Below are positions 51,893 to 61,238 of a stretch of DNA of 64,000 nt, in pieces. The translations under genes and the position numbers were made by a program. The notes under the pieces were generated by a model. That model did no database searches, was not told the DNA's origin, and was given only the letters and a program-made list of their open reading frames with translations. Within the stretch, counting starts at the first letter, position 1. Each line of letters starts with the position of its first letter. The stretch is from Pelolinea sp. (lineage in GTDB: Bacteria > Chloroflexota > Anaerolineae > Anaerolineales > Anaerolineaceae), in the NCBI GenBank assembly GCA_012797975.1, contig JAAZOD010000010.1, positions 86,157 to 150,156 on the forward strand. The letters run 5' to 3'.

Positions 51893-53275
51893 ATGGATAG
51901 GGATGTTTTGCACATGCTATTGACCATCTGGAATCCTCATTTCGCGAACCCTGATAAGGGGAAATGGTTGGGAACAGTACCTCGCGAGAAGTATCTGGAT
52001 CGTCTCAAGAAACTATTGGAACTTCGTCACGTGCTCACGCTGACCGGCGTGCGCCGCGCGGGCAAATCTACGCTCATGCACCAGTTGATGAATTATCTGA
52101 TCCATGAGAAGGGTGTGCCTGCCAAAAATATCGTATATTTATTTTTGGAGGATGTCCTTGTCCAACAGTACCTGACACAAGGCTGGCAGATCTTGGAAGA
52201 TTTGTACAACTATTACCTGGAAACCTACAATCCTCAAGGCAAAGTGTATTTATTCCTGGATGAAATTCAGGGTGTTAAAGAGTTCAATCGCTGGATAAGC
52301 AGCAAGTATGAACGTCAGGAGCCGGTAAAGTTCGTGCTGTCAGGCTCCCGACGCTCGCTGGTGCAGTCAGAATCGGCAACCGTATTGACTGGCAGGAATG
52401 TCCAGGTGGACGTCTATCCTCTGAACTTTTATGAGTATCTGTCCATCAAGGGTGTTCAAGTCGAGGGTGAAGCCAGCATAGCCTCACTTCGGCAAGCCAA
52501 CTTTGACAAACAAACTCAAATTTTGTATCACTTAGGTAACTACCTCAAAGAAGGCGGATACCCTGAGATCGTTTTGGCAGGGGATGAAGAAGTAAAGCGG
52601 GAACTGGCTTCAAGCTACTATCGGGATACGGTTACCCGCGATGTCGTGGTGCCCAACGGTGTTCGCAATCAGCAAGAAGTCGAGATACTCGGGCTGCAAG
52701 TGATGACAGATTTTACCAAAACCCATACCTACAACAGCCTGGCCAAGCCGCAAAAACTTGCTGTGGAAACAGCCAAAGCCTACCTGGATTACTTCCAGAG
52801 GGCATACCTGTTTTTCGAAAGCAAGCATTTTTCGTACAAAACAAAAGAGACGCAAGACGTTCAGAAGGCGCGAAAGATTTATGTGGTCGATAACGGCCTT
52901 AGGAATTTCAACATTCCGCTGCTGAGACCTGACTTGGGTCAATGCGCCGAGAACGTCGTCTATATGGAACTTAAGAAACAAAATACTGCAATTCATTATT
53001 GGAAGGGCAAGCGGGAAGTGGATTTTGTATCCATGAGCCCGAACCTGACTTTCTACAACGTTTCTTATACTGACCAGCTGCACGATCGGGAAGTGGAAGG
53101 TTTAGTTGAAGGACTTGAAGAGTTCGATATAAAGAGCGGTACAATACTCACTAAGAACCTCTTTGAAACGAAAGAGCTTGACGGCAAAAGAATAGAATAT
53201 GTGCCATTGTGGGCATGGTTGATACTCAATGGCAAAGTGTTCTTTAAGGAAGCATCCGTACCCACAGACACTTAA
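51893..53275 (+). CDS. AAA ATPase with DUF4143 domain
   Basis: A 460-aa ATPase of the AAA_14/DUF4143 family. Walker A is GVRRAGKST (52-60) and Walker B is VYLFLDEIQ (Asp123 and Glu124). Sensor-like VLSGSRRSL follows, and the DUF4143 part (about 200-440) ends in a nuclease-like strand pattern HYWKGKREVDFV. Such genes are common in mobile and defence regions of Chloroflexota and archaea; their role is not established. The mRNA is predicted to be leaderless. Composition is closer to the backbone than its island neighbours. Confidence 0.9.
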   Translation: MDRDVLHMLLTIWNPHFANPDKGKWLGTVPREKYLDRLKKLLELRHVLTLTGVRRAGKSTLMHQLMNYLIHEKGVPAKNIVYLFLEDVLVQQYLTQGWQILEDLYNYYLETYNPQGKVYLFLDEIQGVKEFNRWISSKYERQEPVKFVLSGSRRSLVQSESATVLTGRNVQVDVYPLNFYEYLSIKGVQVEGEASIASLRQANFDKQTQILYHLGNYLKEGGYPEIVLAGDEEVKRELASSYYRDTVTRDVVVPNGVRNQQEVEILGLQVMTDFTKTHTYNSLAKPQKLAVETAKAYLDYFQRAYLFFESKHFSYKTKETQDVQKARKIYVVDNGLRNFNIPLLRPDLGQCAENVVYMELKKQNTAIHYWKGKREVDFVSMSPNLTFYNVSYTDQLHDREVEGLVEGLEEFDIKSGTILTKNLFETKELDGKRIEYVPLWAWLILNGKVFFKEASVPTDT

Positions 53276-53515
53276 GCTTGTTATCAAATTACCTCTGTCT
53301 TTCTACGCCTTAATCTTCCCAGCTGCCGTTCCAAAAAGGATGCCGGCTATGTTTCTCGCCAGCCTTGCAGCCATTTGCTGTAATAATTTGGGACGCTATA
53401 AAACGAGAAAAGGGGAAAACACGCAATATCTGAACCTTGAAAGTTGAATGATCTAAGAAGGTCCTGCCTCCTGATATAAGGGATTTGTTTTAAAGCTTGG
53501 GAAGGAATCAGCAAA

Positions 53516-53668
53516 ATGGATATCGAAAGACTACAAATGGAAGACAGTAAAGATAACCCCATTTATCTCGGAGATCCCAGATTCGTCCCGCTTTATCCCG
53601 ATCCTCTCCTTATTCAGCTCCGCAAGGCTCCTCTCATCTCCGCCTGGAAGGGATCGGGGGCTTCCTGA
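53516..53668 (+). CDS. Possible 50-aa protein
   Basis: ATG at 53516 has AAGGA about 9 nt upstream and gives 50 residues rich in Pro, Leu and Asp, ending AWKGSGAS. Its 3' part overlaps a minus-strand small gene. Not recognised. The stretch from 53276 to 53515 holds no gene I can support. Confidence 0.25.
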   Translation: MDIERLQMEDSKDNPIYLGDPRFVPLYPDPLLIQLRKAPLISAWKGSGAS

Positions 53669-53747
53669 CGGAAGGCAGGTAGTAAAAGGACAGAACCGAG
53701 GCGACCATCGGCACGCTCGCGAAGGCTATGGCCAGCTTTCTGTTCAC
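53634..53747 (-). CDS. Small membrane protein behind the broken gene
   Basis: A GTG start with an ideal AGGAGGT site follows directly after the stop of the broken gene. The 37-aa product MNRKLAIAFASVPMVASVL... has one membrane helix and ends PPIPSRRR. Adding one C in its CCCCC run would instead give a tail PPDPFQAEMRGALRS, so it may carry a frameshift. Probably the second gene of the same foreign operon. Confidence 0.4.
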   Translation of the reverse strand: MNRKLAIAFASVPMVASVLSFYYLPSVRKPPIPSRRR

Positions 53748-53761
53748 AGCGCGACCTCCTG

Positions 53762-54332
53762 CTACTTGTGCCTGTCCGTCTTGAGCGCGGGGGACATGAT
53801 CATGGTCAAGTCGAGAGCGTACTCGAGAAGCTCGGTCGGGGTTGGAACAGTGGTTGGTTCTTGGGAAGAAACCAGGCTTGCCGCCATTGAGAGGACCAAG
53901 GCCGTCTGGGCGTTCTTCCTGGTTGATATCTTCTCCCGTATCCAGACTGACACTCCCTGGAGGTTCTGGATGATTCCATCGAAATGGGTCCTCTGTTCCT
54001 TGGTCAGCTGAAGGTTCTCCCTGGCCGCCTGGAGCTTGGCCGCGGCCAGAACCGCGTTTCTTGAGATATCGGTCGGGCTCTTGGAGTGGTGATCCTCAGG
54101 TCTTCCCCGGTCGGTCTGACCAGGGATGTGGCTCTCAGGGGATTGTCTGTTATCTCCCCTGTACTTAGGTAGAAGTCAGGATCCAGCTCGAAGTATTTCC
54201 TTGAGAGTTGCTCGACTGTGTCCTGGGGGGGGTTTCTAAGCTGAAGACAAGCAGGGTTTTACCCTCCATTGGGGATTTGACCTGTATCTCCACGTTTTCT
54301 TCTAACATACACCTTGTTCTTTCCCGAGTCAT
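53762..54332 (-). pseudogene. Broken gene with a beta-grasp-like N-terminal region
   Basis: From ATG 54332 the frame reads ENVEIQVKSPMEGKTLLVFSLE, which could be a beta-grasp (ubiquitin-like) start. It breaks at a run of eight Cs (minus strand, near 54225-54232); one more C restores QDTVEQLSRKYFELDPDFYL. A second shift near 54080-54100 leads into SPTDISRNAVLAAAKLQAAR and on to the stop at 53762. Joined, about 190 residues result. The segment is GC-rich within an AT-rich island and has archaeal-type promoter features upstream. Breaks could be real decay or homopolymer assembly errors. Family not recognised with confidence. Confidence 0.5.
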
Positions 54333-54360
54333 TCTACATTGCCCACCTTTCTTTATGCAC

Positions 54361-54382
54361 TTTATATATTTTTTCCGGCTTA
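54361..54382 (-). promoter_or_regulatory. Archaeal-type BRE/TATA element
   Basis: On the minus strand GCCGGAAAAAATATATAAA resembles a purine-rich BRE plus TATA box. It lies about 30 bp before the ATG at 54332, as in archaeal promoters. On the plus strand a similar AAAATATATAAA occurs at 54475-54487, facing the other way. Bacterial -35/-10 boxes are not evident. Confidence 0.4.
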
Positions 54383-54534
54383 TTTGTAACCTTAATGAAA
54401 TAAGGCTTTCAGGAAGTCCTCTTTTAAGGACAATCGTGGAGTCTCTGGGGAACCTGAACAATCGATTCGCTCGCAAAATATATAAACACATAAAGCGCGC
54501 TGGGCTCCGGAATACACCTCGGAACGATCCGTCC

Positions 54535-54789
54535 ATGTCGTGTTGCCAGGATGCGCTTGACAACTCGACGCCGTATGAACTGCAAGTTAGGTTAAAGCTA
54601 ACTTCTGGTTCAAATATGAAAAAAGGCGACTATTTGCAGGTGATCCTCCGGTCGGAGAAGATCGCCTTCGCCATTAAGGGCGAGGAGTGGATTAGTAAAT
54701 TGCTGGACCATCCGAGAGGATCTATGCCAATTCTCTGGAAATTGTGTTGTATTATTAAACATTTTGCCCATATTCAAGATGAAATTTAG
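54535..54789 (+). CDS. Hypothetical protein
   Basis: An 84-aa frame (MSCCQDALDNSTPYELQVRL..., later KKGDYLQVILRSEKIAFAIK). It sits about 50 bp after the second TATA-like element. The first 60 residues have GC-rich coding, the last 20 turn AT-rich, so the gene may be truncated by a junction. Not recognised. Confidence 0.35.
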   Translation: MSCCQDALDNSTPYELQVRLKLTSGSNMKKGDYLQVILRSEKIAFAIKGEEWISKLLDHPRGSMPILWKLCCIIKHFAHIQDEI

Positions 54790-55102
54790 ACATTACTTGG
54801 AAGAGAAAATTCCTTAATAAAAAGAAAGTTTTAAGAAAGGAAGTTTATAATAGAACTGTAGTTCTGATATAATGATTCCGGGTGGGCTTCATAGACGCCA
54901 TCGTTCCCGCTAAATGGATCAAGAGTTAACAAGGGTGGTAGTATGTCGAAAAGCCAGGATGGAACAGTTTACTGAATGGGTAAGCAAGAGAGATATTCTA
55001 CAAAAGCGTCAAGTGTCCATTCAACACAAAAGAAACCAAAAATGCATCCAGAGAGATGTTAAAAAATCAAGTCGGTTTCTAAGAGTGAAGAGTCCAAACG
55101 TC
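54790..55102. other. Gap with weak signals only
   Basis: It contains a TATAAT (54872-54877) next to a small palindrome (AGAACTGTAGTTCT) and a 66-aa basic frame at 54914-55114 that resembles nothing known and has no ribosome binding site. I do not call a gene here. Confidence 0.4.
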
Positions 55103-55125
55103 AAATTCTCATAGTTAATGAGAAT
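55103..55125. promoter_or_regulatory. Inverted repeat upstream of the 171/995-aa operon
   Basis: AATTCTCAT-AGTTA-ATGAGAATT is a perfect 9-bp inverted repeat, 17 nt upstream of the -35 box. It is a good candidate operator for this operon. Confidence 0.6.
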
Positions 55126-55141
55126 TCACTATACCGGACAA

Positions 55142-55170
55142 TTGGAGATTTAGACTGTCTTGTGTATTAT
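55142..55170 (+). promoter_or_regulatory. Promoter of the 171/995-aa operon, leaderless layout
   Basis: TTGGAG (55142-55147), a 17-nt spacer and TATTAT (55165-55170), ending 6 nt before ATG 55177. Confidence 0.72.
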
Positions 55171-55176
55171 TAATTC

Positions 55177-55692
55177 ATGAATACGGATGGCTTACTTGAA
55201 TTTGAGAAGAATAGAATGCTTCCCCCAATTAAATTAACTTCCCAACAAGAAGATCTATGCAAACGTCTAGATTTGCTCAATCAAAAAACTATTCAAGGAC
55301 AAGAACTATCAAAAATGTTTAGAGGTGCAATCTATGCAATCAGGGAAGAATACCGAAGTAATCCTGATTGGATGGCTCAATCTGCTCATTCACTTAGGGA
55401 AATCATTTATCAATTCAGCCCAAAACACTCAAAAATAAAATTGGTGGATGCGTTAAAAATGTTTGGATCTGTAACAACTGATGATGATAAATTCAAAGAA
55501 AAAATAGGGAGAATACGCCATAGAATTGAAAGCGTGGCACATCATCGGCTAGAATTGACCATCGATGAGTATGAAAAATTGATTGAAGAATACGAAATGG
55601 TGCTTATGCGGGCATTAGATAGACAAATTGATATACATAACCAAATTGATAAATTTCTCTCCGGGGCTGAACTTGGAAAGAGTAGTAAATAA
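55177..55692 (+). CDS. Island protein, helical, first gene of unknown operon
   Basis: A 171-aa all-helical protein with no membrane segment. The stretch FRGAIYAIREEYRSNPDWMAQSAHSLREIIYQ resembles a short helical module (NP-x-(R/W)-x-AQSAHSLREL) that I recall from N-termini of defence-associated proteins, but I cannot name a family. A second helical region contains RHRIESVAHHRLELTIDEYEKLIEEYE. It is strongly AT-rich. It is followed after 5 nt by the 995-aa gene, so both are translated from one mRNA. Function unknown. Confidence 0.75.
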   Translation: MNTDGLLEFEKNRMLPPIKLTSQQEDLCKRLDLLNQKTIQGQELSKMFRGAIYAIREEYRSNPDWMAQSAHSLREIIYQFSPKHSKIKLVDALKMFGSVTTDDDKFKEKIGRIRHRIESVAHHRLELTIDEYEKLIEEYEMVLMRALDRQIDIHNQIDKFLSGAELGKSSK

Positions 55693-55697
55693 TTGAT

Positions 55698-58685
55698 ATG
55701 GCAAAAAAAAAGATTCAGGATAAAAGAGTATTAGAAGCAAATAGACTCATTAATGTAAATGAGGATTCACGGCAATATTTTTTTGAAACGGCTGATGAAA
55801 CTCAATTGGAATGGCTGTGGAAGAATGGCTTCTTTGATGTATTAAAAAAGAAAGCAGAAGATCCAAGAAGGTTTTCTTATAAAACGCCAGAGCTGCGATA
55901 CTTGGTCAGAATGGCAGAGATAAATCCAGAATTAATCACTGAAATTATATTGAGTATTCCGATTACGGAAGAAACATTCAACCCTGAGGTGATTAGTCAA
56001 TTCTTACATATTTGTTGTCATTTGCTGGGAGAGCAATTAGCAAGGTTGATTGGAAAAATCAAGGCTGAAAAATGGCCTACTCTTATGCAAGATCATGACC
56101 AATGGGGTATGGATTATGGAAAGATGTTTGAGAGTTTGGAGAAGTCTGGACATTATGATGAATTGGTAGAATTAGCAAGTGCTGTTCTCGAAATTAGGGA
56201 CGATTGGGAAGTTAAGGCTAATGAGGAATATATTGACGCAACTCCTTTTTGTTTAGCAAATCTTTCATATTCAAAGGTATTTCAGTACTTATCTACTATT
56301 GATGAAAGGAAAATTGAGGATACCATAGGTTTAACAATATCAATCCTTATAAAACTTACAACATCTCTTGATAAGGATCAAGAGACCTCCTCTGTATTTA
56401 AGCAGAAAGATCGATACTCTTTTTACGATTTGGATGTTTTTACAATTAGCCAGAAATCTGAGTATCATGGCTCTGGACAAAGCGATGTGCGAGAGGTTAT
56501 AGCATTAATAAAAACTCTTGCAGAACGAGTCTTAAAGGGACGTTGTAAGGAAAAGGCAAAAGAGATCTATGAGAGATACTTTGAATCTTTGCCTGATAGT
56601 TGGCTAATGTGGCGTATCCGTCTTTTTGTACTTAGTCTTTGTCCTACGGAGTTAATGCCCCAATTGAATGAAATACTGTTTAGAATTTTTAAAGAAGAAC
56701 GCTATTCAGATCTTATTAGGGGGACTGAATATTTAAAAACTTTGAAAAAAGTGTTTCCGTTAATGACAATAAACAATCAAACTAGGTTTATAAATCTGGC
56801 GAAGGAATTACTCTCTTCTATTACCGATGATGAGGATGGATTAAGAAAAAAACGGTATGGATCACGTATATTCTCTGTTATTGGAGAATACTTACAAGAC
56901 GACCAAGTTGCTGAACTAAATAGAACTGGGTTTGATATTGATCGCTCATATATTCCGAAACCAATGATTGGCATGGGGAAATGGGGATCTATCAAAGCTA
57001 AAGGGCCTATAGGTAAAGAGGAGTATCATGACACATCAATAAAGATCATTGTTGAGAATCTAGAAGGTATTTGGTCCCCGGCCCAATTGATTGAACAAGA
57101 TGTCGAAAAGGATTTCTTAAATCCTCTAAATGCTGAAGGTATGGGGAAATTAATTAGAGAGGATGTGAAAACTCGTCTATCAGAGTATCTGAAGCATGCC
57201 GATGAATTTTTAGATTGGGCAAATATTGATCTACATTACTTGTATTCTTTATTATCTGGTCTTGAAGATGCGATAGATGGAAATTCAGAACCTTTGAAAA
57301 ATACCGATTGGAGATTGTTGATTGCTCTCTGTTCACAAATAATCCAGATAGGGAAAGAAATCCCGACAGAACAATTTGAGTACGAGACAAATGCTCATAA
57401 TGCATGGCTTGGTAGGTGGAATGCAGTCTGTTCAGCAATGGTAAATCTCTTAAAAAAGGTTCTAGGTGCAAAGAGTAGAGAACTCGGTTTTGATTGGAAA
57501 TCACATAGACAAGACATTATCTCGATTATTGAATACTTGTTTGATTATCCCGATCCACTACCCGAGGATGAACAGATTGTATCTGCAAAAATGATTGAGT
57601 CCGTTGGGAATCAAAAACCACAAATAAGCGACCCATTTACATTAGCAATAAATTCAATTCGGGGACAGACCTTTGAGTTATTTGCGAAAGCAGTAGAACT
57701 AGATACAGAAAATAATAATGGCTCTGAAAAAAAAGAACTATCCACGGATTTTAAGAAGATATATGAACATCTGCTAGCAAAAGAAGAGACGCGTGCAATC
57801 ATGTTTATGTTCGGACGCTATTTACCATTTTTCTTTTATCGAGACAGAGACTGGCTGAAGAATAATCTAATGGGAATTTTTCAAACTGAAAAAGGAAAAG
57901 AATATTTTTGTCTAGCTGCATGGGAGGGATACCTTACTAATAATCTTTATAGGGAAATATTTGAAGATGAAGAGTTTCAGAAGCTTTACTTTCAGGCAAT
58001 TGAGCTAACAGTAAAAGATTATCCAAATCAAAAACATTTTATGAATCCAGATGAAGGACTTGCACAACACTTTGCCCTAGCCTATATGCATTTTAATTTT
58101 ACATTTGGCAATGAACTTTTCGATTACTTTTGGGAATCCAGAACCATAGATAAACACATTGCTTTTGTTGATAGACTTGGGCGCTCCTTTATCACTAGCG
58201 ATAATCCGGAAATATTAAAGTTTATCAATGAAGATGAAAATGCTAGAAAGAAGTTAAAGGATATATGGTGCTGGTTATTGGATAACTACCCAGATCCAAG
58301 AGTTTTTAAGGAAATTGGTTTTTGGATAAATCTAGACAAAGGAATTTTCCAGGTAGATGAACTAGCTAGTTACTTGGCCGAAACTCTAGTCAAAACCGAC
58401 GGATACCTAAAGTGGGATATTGGATTAAGAAAAAATATTGTTGCATTAGCAAAAGGGTCAAAGAAAAACACAGTTGAGATTGCAAGGTTGTATTTACTAG
58501 AGGGTGGTGTACGAAATAAGAGTAACTCACTTTATTTCTTTTTAGATGAGAAATGGATAGAGGCATTTCGGATTTTGTACGCATACCCTGCAACGAAGCA
58601 AGCAACATCCGACTTGATTAATGATTTAATTCATGAGGGGGGAAACCACTTCTGGCCACTTAAAGAAGTTTTAGAGCATAGTTAA
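55698..58685 (+). CDS. Large helical-repeat island protein, 995 aa
   Basis: A 995-aa soluble protein made almost wholly of helices. I read the spacing of hydrophobic and charged residues as an ARM/HEAT-like solenoid. The N-terminus (QYFFETADETQLEWLWKNGF, then PELRYLVRMAEINPELITEI and NPEVISQFLHIC) looks like a conserved module of about 150 residues. I see no P-loop, no nuclease triad and no transmembrane helix. Large helical scaffold proteins of this kind occur as sensors in phage-defence operons. Partner and activity are unknown. Coding is AT-rich throughout. Confidence 0.75.
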   Translation: MAKKKIQDKRVLEANRLINVNEDSRQYFFETADETQLEWLWKNGFFDVLKKKAEDPRRFSYKTPELRYLVRMAEINPELITEIILSIPITEETFNPEVISQFLHICCHLLGEQLARLIGKIKAEKWPTLMQDHDQWGMDYGKMFESLEKSGHYDELVELASAVLEIRDDWEVKANEEYIDATPFCLANLSYSKVFQYLSTIDERKIEDTIGLTISILIKLTTSLDKDQETSSVFKQKDRYSFYDLDVFTISQKSEYHGSGQSDVREVIALIKTLAERVLKGRCKEKAKEIYERYFESLPDSWLMWRIRLFVLSLCPTELMPQLNEILFRIFKEERYSDLIRGTEYLKTLKKVFPLMTINNQTRFINLAKELLSSITDDEDGLRKKRYGSRIFSVIGEYLQDDQVAELNRTGFDIDRSYIPKPMIGMGKWGSIKAKGPIGKEEYHDTSIKIIVENLEGIWSPAQLIEQDVEKDFLNPLNAEGMGKLIREDVKTRLSEYLKHADEFLDWANIDLHYLYSLLSGLEDAIDGNSEPLKNTDWRLLIALCSQIIQIGKEIPTEQFEYETNAHNAWLGRWNAVCSAMVNLLKKVLGAKSRELGFDWKSHRQDIISIIEYLFDYPDPLPEDEQIVSAKMIESVGNQKPQISDPFTLAINSIRGQTFELFAKAVELDTENNNGSEKKELSTDFKKIYEHLLAKEETRAIMFMFGRYLPFFFYRDRDWLKNNLMGIFQTEKGKEYFCLAAWEGYLTNNLYREIFEDEEFQKLYFQAIELTVKDYPNQKHFMNPDEGLAQHFALAYMHFNFTFGNELFDYFWESRTIDKHIAFVDRLGRSFITSDNPEILKFINEDENARKKLKDIWCWLLDNYPDPRVFKEIGFWINLDKGIFQVDELASYLAETLVKTDGYLKWDIGLRKNIVALAKGSKKNTVEIARLYLLEGGVRNKSNSLYFFLDEKWIEAFRILYAYPATKQATSDLINDLIHEGGNHFWPLKEVLEHS

Positions 58686-58760
58686 TCTACGTGATTGATA
58701 TTAATCGCATTCAACTTTCTCAATTGAAATCCTAATTGGTGAAGTCGCCCTTCCCGATTG

Positions 58761-58782
58761 GGGTGCAACGCGGGTGCAACGC
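58761..58782 (+). repeat. Tandem 11-bp repeat near the island end
   Basis: GGGTGCAACGC occurs twice in direct succession (58761-58771 and 58772-58782), about 105 bp before the attachment site. Closely spaced direct repeats flanking an att core can be arm-type sites for the recombinase. The 498 bases between 58686 and 59183 otherwise hold only this and the attachment site. Confidence 0.55.
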
Positions 58783-58887
58783 CAGTGATACTGTGTGCGC
58801 ACAATGCTCTGCGTGGACAAAATTACGCTGATTTTATGTACTGTGTGAACATAATGGACGATGAAACACTCTGTGGATATCTCCGCA

Positions 58888-58935
58888 CCTGACTTCGAAT
58901 CAGTCGGTTGCGCGTTCGAGTCGCGCCGGGAGCAC
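58888..58935 (+). other. Attachment site (right copy of tRNA-Arg 3' part)
   Basis: 48 bases identical to 47647-47694, lacking the 5' half of the tRNA, so it is not a functional tRNA. Confidence 0.9.
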
Positions 58936-59183
58936 CTTCAAGAGATCTCTCTGGTCGCACGTACCCATATTTTATTTCAATAAACATTTTTCACTAACCG
59001 CTTGACTTAGAGTTTACTCCAAGTATTACACTTAATCATAAATATCGAAGGGAAAGCTTCATGTAATAGGAAAGTACCTGCTTACAGGAATTGAAAACCA
59101 TGGATTATCTTAAAAAGATTCCCATGGAGTTCATCAAAGGGTGACGCTTTCCATATCCTATACTGAAGAAGGAAATCGAAACG

Positions 59184-59717
59184 ATGAATAACAAGAACAT
59201 TTTGATCGCCTATTTTTCCCGTAAAGGGAACAATTATTTCGGAGGAAATATCGTCAATCTACCAATCGGCAACACCGAATTCGCAGCGGAGATAATTGAG
59301 AAATTAACCGGTGGTGACCTTTTCAAGATCAATCCGGTCAAGAAGTATTCAGAAGATTACCAAAAGTGCACGGAAGAAGCCAAGGCCGACTTGCAAGCCA
59401 ATGCCAGGCCAGAGCTCACCGAATATCTCGACAGCATTAAGAATTACGATTTTATCCTCCTCGGTTATCCCAACTGGTGGGGCACCCTGCCAATGCCGGT
59501 CTTTACATTTCTGGAAAGATACGACCTCTCGGGCAAGACCATTCTTCCATTCTGCACTCACGAAGGCAGCGGCATGGGGCATAGTGAACATGATATCCAA
59601 AGGGTCTGCCCGCAAGCAATTATTTTGAAAGGTCTGCCCATTCGCGGCAGCAGTGTTAAAAATGCGGAAAAAGACATTCAAAGATGGCTCGGGGAATCAA
59701 AGGTGCTCATGGCTTGA
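59184..59717 (+). CDS. Flavodoxin family protein
   Basis: A 177-aa flavodoxin-fold protein. The FMN phosphate loop is seen at LIAYFSRKGNNYFGGNI, with FILLGYPNWWGTLPMPVFTFLE and the C-terminal loop FCTHEGSGMGHSEHDI. The order fits the flavodoxin_4 group (YesS/NADPH-quinone-like). It probably carries electrons or reduces quinones. It precedes an aldo/keto reductase with iron-sulfur clusters by 108 nt, a plausible redox pair. Confidence 0.92.
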   Translation: MNNKNILIAYFSRKGNNYFGGNIVNLPIGNTEFAAEIIEKLTGGDLFKINPVKKYSEDYQKCTEEAKADLQANARPELTEYLDSIKNYDFILLGYPNWWGTLPMPVFTFLERYDLSGKTILPFCTHEGSGMGHSEHDIQRVCPQAIILKGLPIRGSSVKNAEKDIQRWLGESKVLMA

Positions 59718-59825
59718 TAAAAATGAAATCTGCATAACTGGATACCCGTTAGTACAGGTCTCACGATCGAAATGGCCGGGCACATAATCAAACCAAGAAC
59801 TATGGAAAATTAAAAGGATAAAATC

Positions 59826-60998
59826 ATGCTTTACAAATCTTTTCAGGGGATACAACTATCTGCGCTCGGTTTTGGCGCTATGCGTCTTCCTACCATCGGC
59901 GATGGCAGAGATGCGCCGATCGATGAAGCAGAAGCGACCAGGATCATTACATACGCGCACGAAAATGGGGTCAATTATTTTGACACTGCTTACATGTACC
60001 ACCATGGTGAATCAGAACGCGTCTTGGGTCGGGCGCTGAAGCAGTTCGTGCCCGATACCTACTATCTGGCCACAAAATTCCCCGGACACGAGATCCTTCA
60101 AACCTATGATGTCAAATCAATTTTCGAGGATCAATTGAAAAAATGCGGCGTAGAATACTTCGGGTTTTATCTGCTGCATAATGTGTACGAGAAATCCATT
60201 AAAAATTATTTGGATCCTCAATTAGGTATCATGGATTATCTTCTCGAGCAGAAAAGGATCGGCCGTATCGGTCATCTTGGTTTCTCCTGCCATGGACGAC
60301 TGGATACATTAAAGCAATTCCTTGATGTTTACGGTGACAGGATGGAATTTTGTCAGATCCAACTCAATTACCTCGACTGGACATTGCAGGACGCGAAATC
60401 AAAATATGCCCTTTTAAGCGAGCGCGGTATTCCAGTTTGGGTAATGGAACCTGTGAGAGGGGGTAGGCTCGCTTCGCTTTCACCCGATCATGAGAGAGAG
60501 CTGAAAACTGCTCGTCCCGATGAGAGTATCGCGGCATGGGCATTTCGCTGGTTGCAAACACTGCCGAATGTGCATGTTGTCCTCAGTGGGATGACGAAAA
60601 TGGAGCAGGTCGAAGATAACAGTAAAACTTACTCAACTGAAAAACCGCTAACGGCGGACGAATTGAAAATACTGGATCAGGTTGCTGCCAGTATGCTGGA
60701 TCTGCTTCCTTGCACCGCATGCCGTTACTGCTGCAGCACCTGCCCGCAAGAGCTGGACATTCCAAATTTGCTTGCACTTTATAACGAGTGCCGTTTTGAA
60801 CCATCGTTTGTCGCAAGGATGGCAGTAGATGCAATGGATCCAGAAAAACGACCATCTGCCTGCATCGGATGTGGTACATGTAACCTCATCTGCCCGCAAA
60901 ACATTGATATACCGGAAGCCTTGAAACAGTTCCAGGCAATTCTTGATAAGCTTCCCAATTGGGGTGCACCACCAAAAACCGAGCAGAAAGAGGAATAA
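59826..60998 (+). CDS. Aldo/keto reductase with C-terminal 2[4Fe-4S] domain
   Basis: A 390-aa protein. The aldo/keto reductase barrel has the catalytic set Asp53, Tyr58, Lys84 and His118 (FDTAYMY, ATKFP, LLHNVYEK). A C-terminal ferredoxin-like domain carries two cluster motifs: Cys296, Cys299, Cys302/303 and Cys306, then Cys346, Cys349, Cys352 and Cys356. This layout is common in strict anaerobes, where the enzyme may draw electrons from ferredoxin or flavodoxin. AAAAGGA precedes the ATG. The neighbouring flavodoxin is a likely partner. Confidence 0.93.
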   Translation: MLYKSFQGIQLSALGFGAMRLPTIGDGRDAPIDEAEATRIITYAHENGVNYFDTAYMYHHGESERVLGRALKQFVPDTYYLATKFPGHEILQTYDVKSIFEDQLKKCGVEYFGFYLLHNVYEKSIKNYLDPQLGIMDYLLEQKRIGRIGHLGFSCHGRLDTLKQFLDVYGDRMEFCQIQLNYLDWTLQDAKSKYALLSERGIPVWVMEPVRGGRLASLSPDHERELKTARPDESIAAWAFRWLQTLPNVHVVLSGMTKMEQVEDNSKTYSTEKPLTADELKILDQVAASMLDLLPCTACRYCCSTCPQELDIPNLLALYNECRFEPSFVARMAVDAMDPEKRPSACIGCGTCNLICPQNIDIPEALKQFQAILDKLPNWGAPPKTEQKEE

Positions 60999-61238
60999 AA
61001 GGGGAATACAATGATTCTCCATGATTTGTCAGGCATCATCCTTTCTCTTAAGGTTGAAGCTTGGAACAATGATTTTATCGGTACCTTATGTCAAGCTGAT
61101 CGTCCCCTTTGAATCAATACTCGGTTGAGCCATCGCAAATTTTGCTTTTGAACCAAGTCCTGATAATGACCGGCTGGGGAAACCAGCCGGCCAAATCCTG
61201 CTGACTGCCGGCGGGCACTGTGCAATAAGGGTAGTTAT

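Noticed and set aside
54208..54789. A 193-codon plus-strand frame
   Set aside because: Its first half is the antisense of the broken minus-strand gene and has a Cys/Phe-rich unlikely composition; only the part from 54535 was kept as a weak candidate.
54914..55114. A 66-aa basic frame before the 171/995-aa operon
   Set aside because: No ribosome binding site, no recognisable motif, and the end runs into the operator repeat.
58888..58935. A second tRNA-Arg gene
   Set aside because: Only the 3' 48 bases are present; the acceptor 5' strand and D-arm are missing, so it is an attachment-site copy.
61165..61195. GC-rich hairpin GGCTGG-GGAA-ACCAGCC right of the aldo/keto reductase gene
   Set aside because: It could end that transcript, but there is no T-run and it is 170 bases past the stop, so I do not call a terminator.
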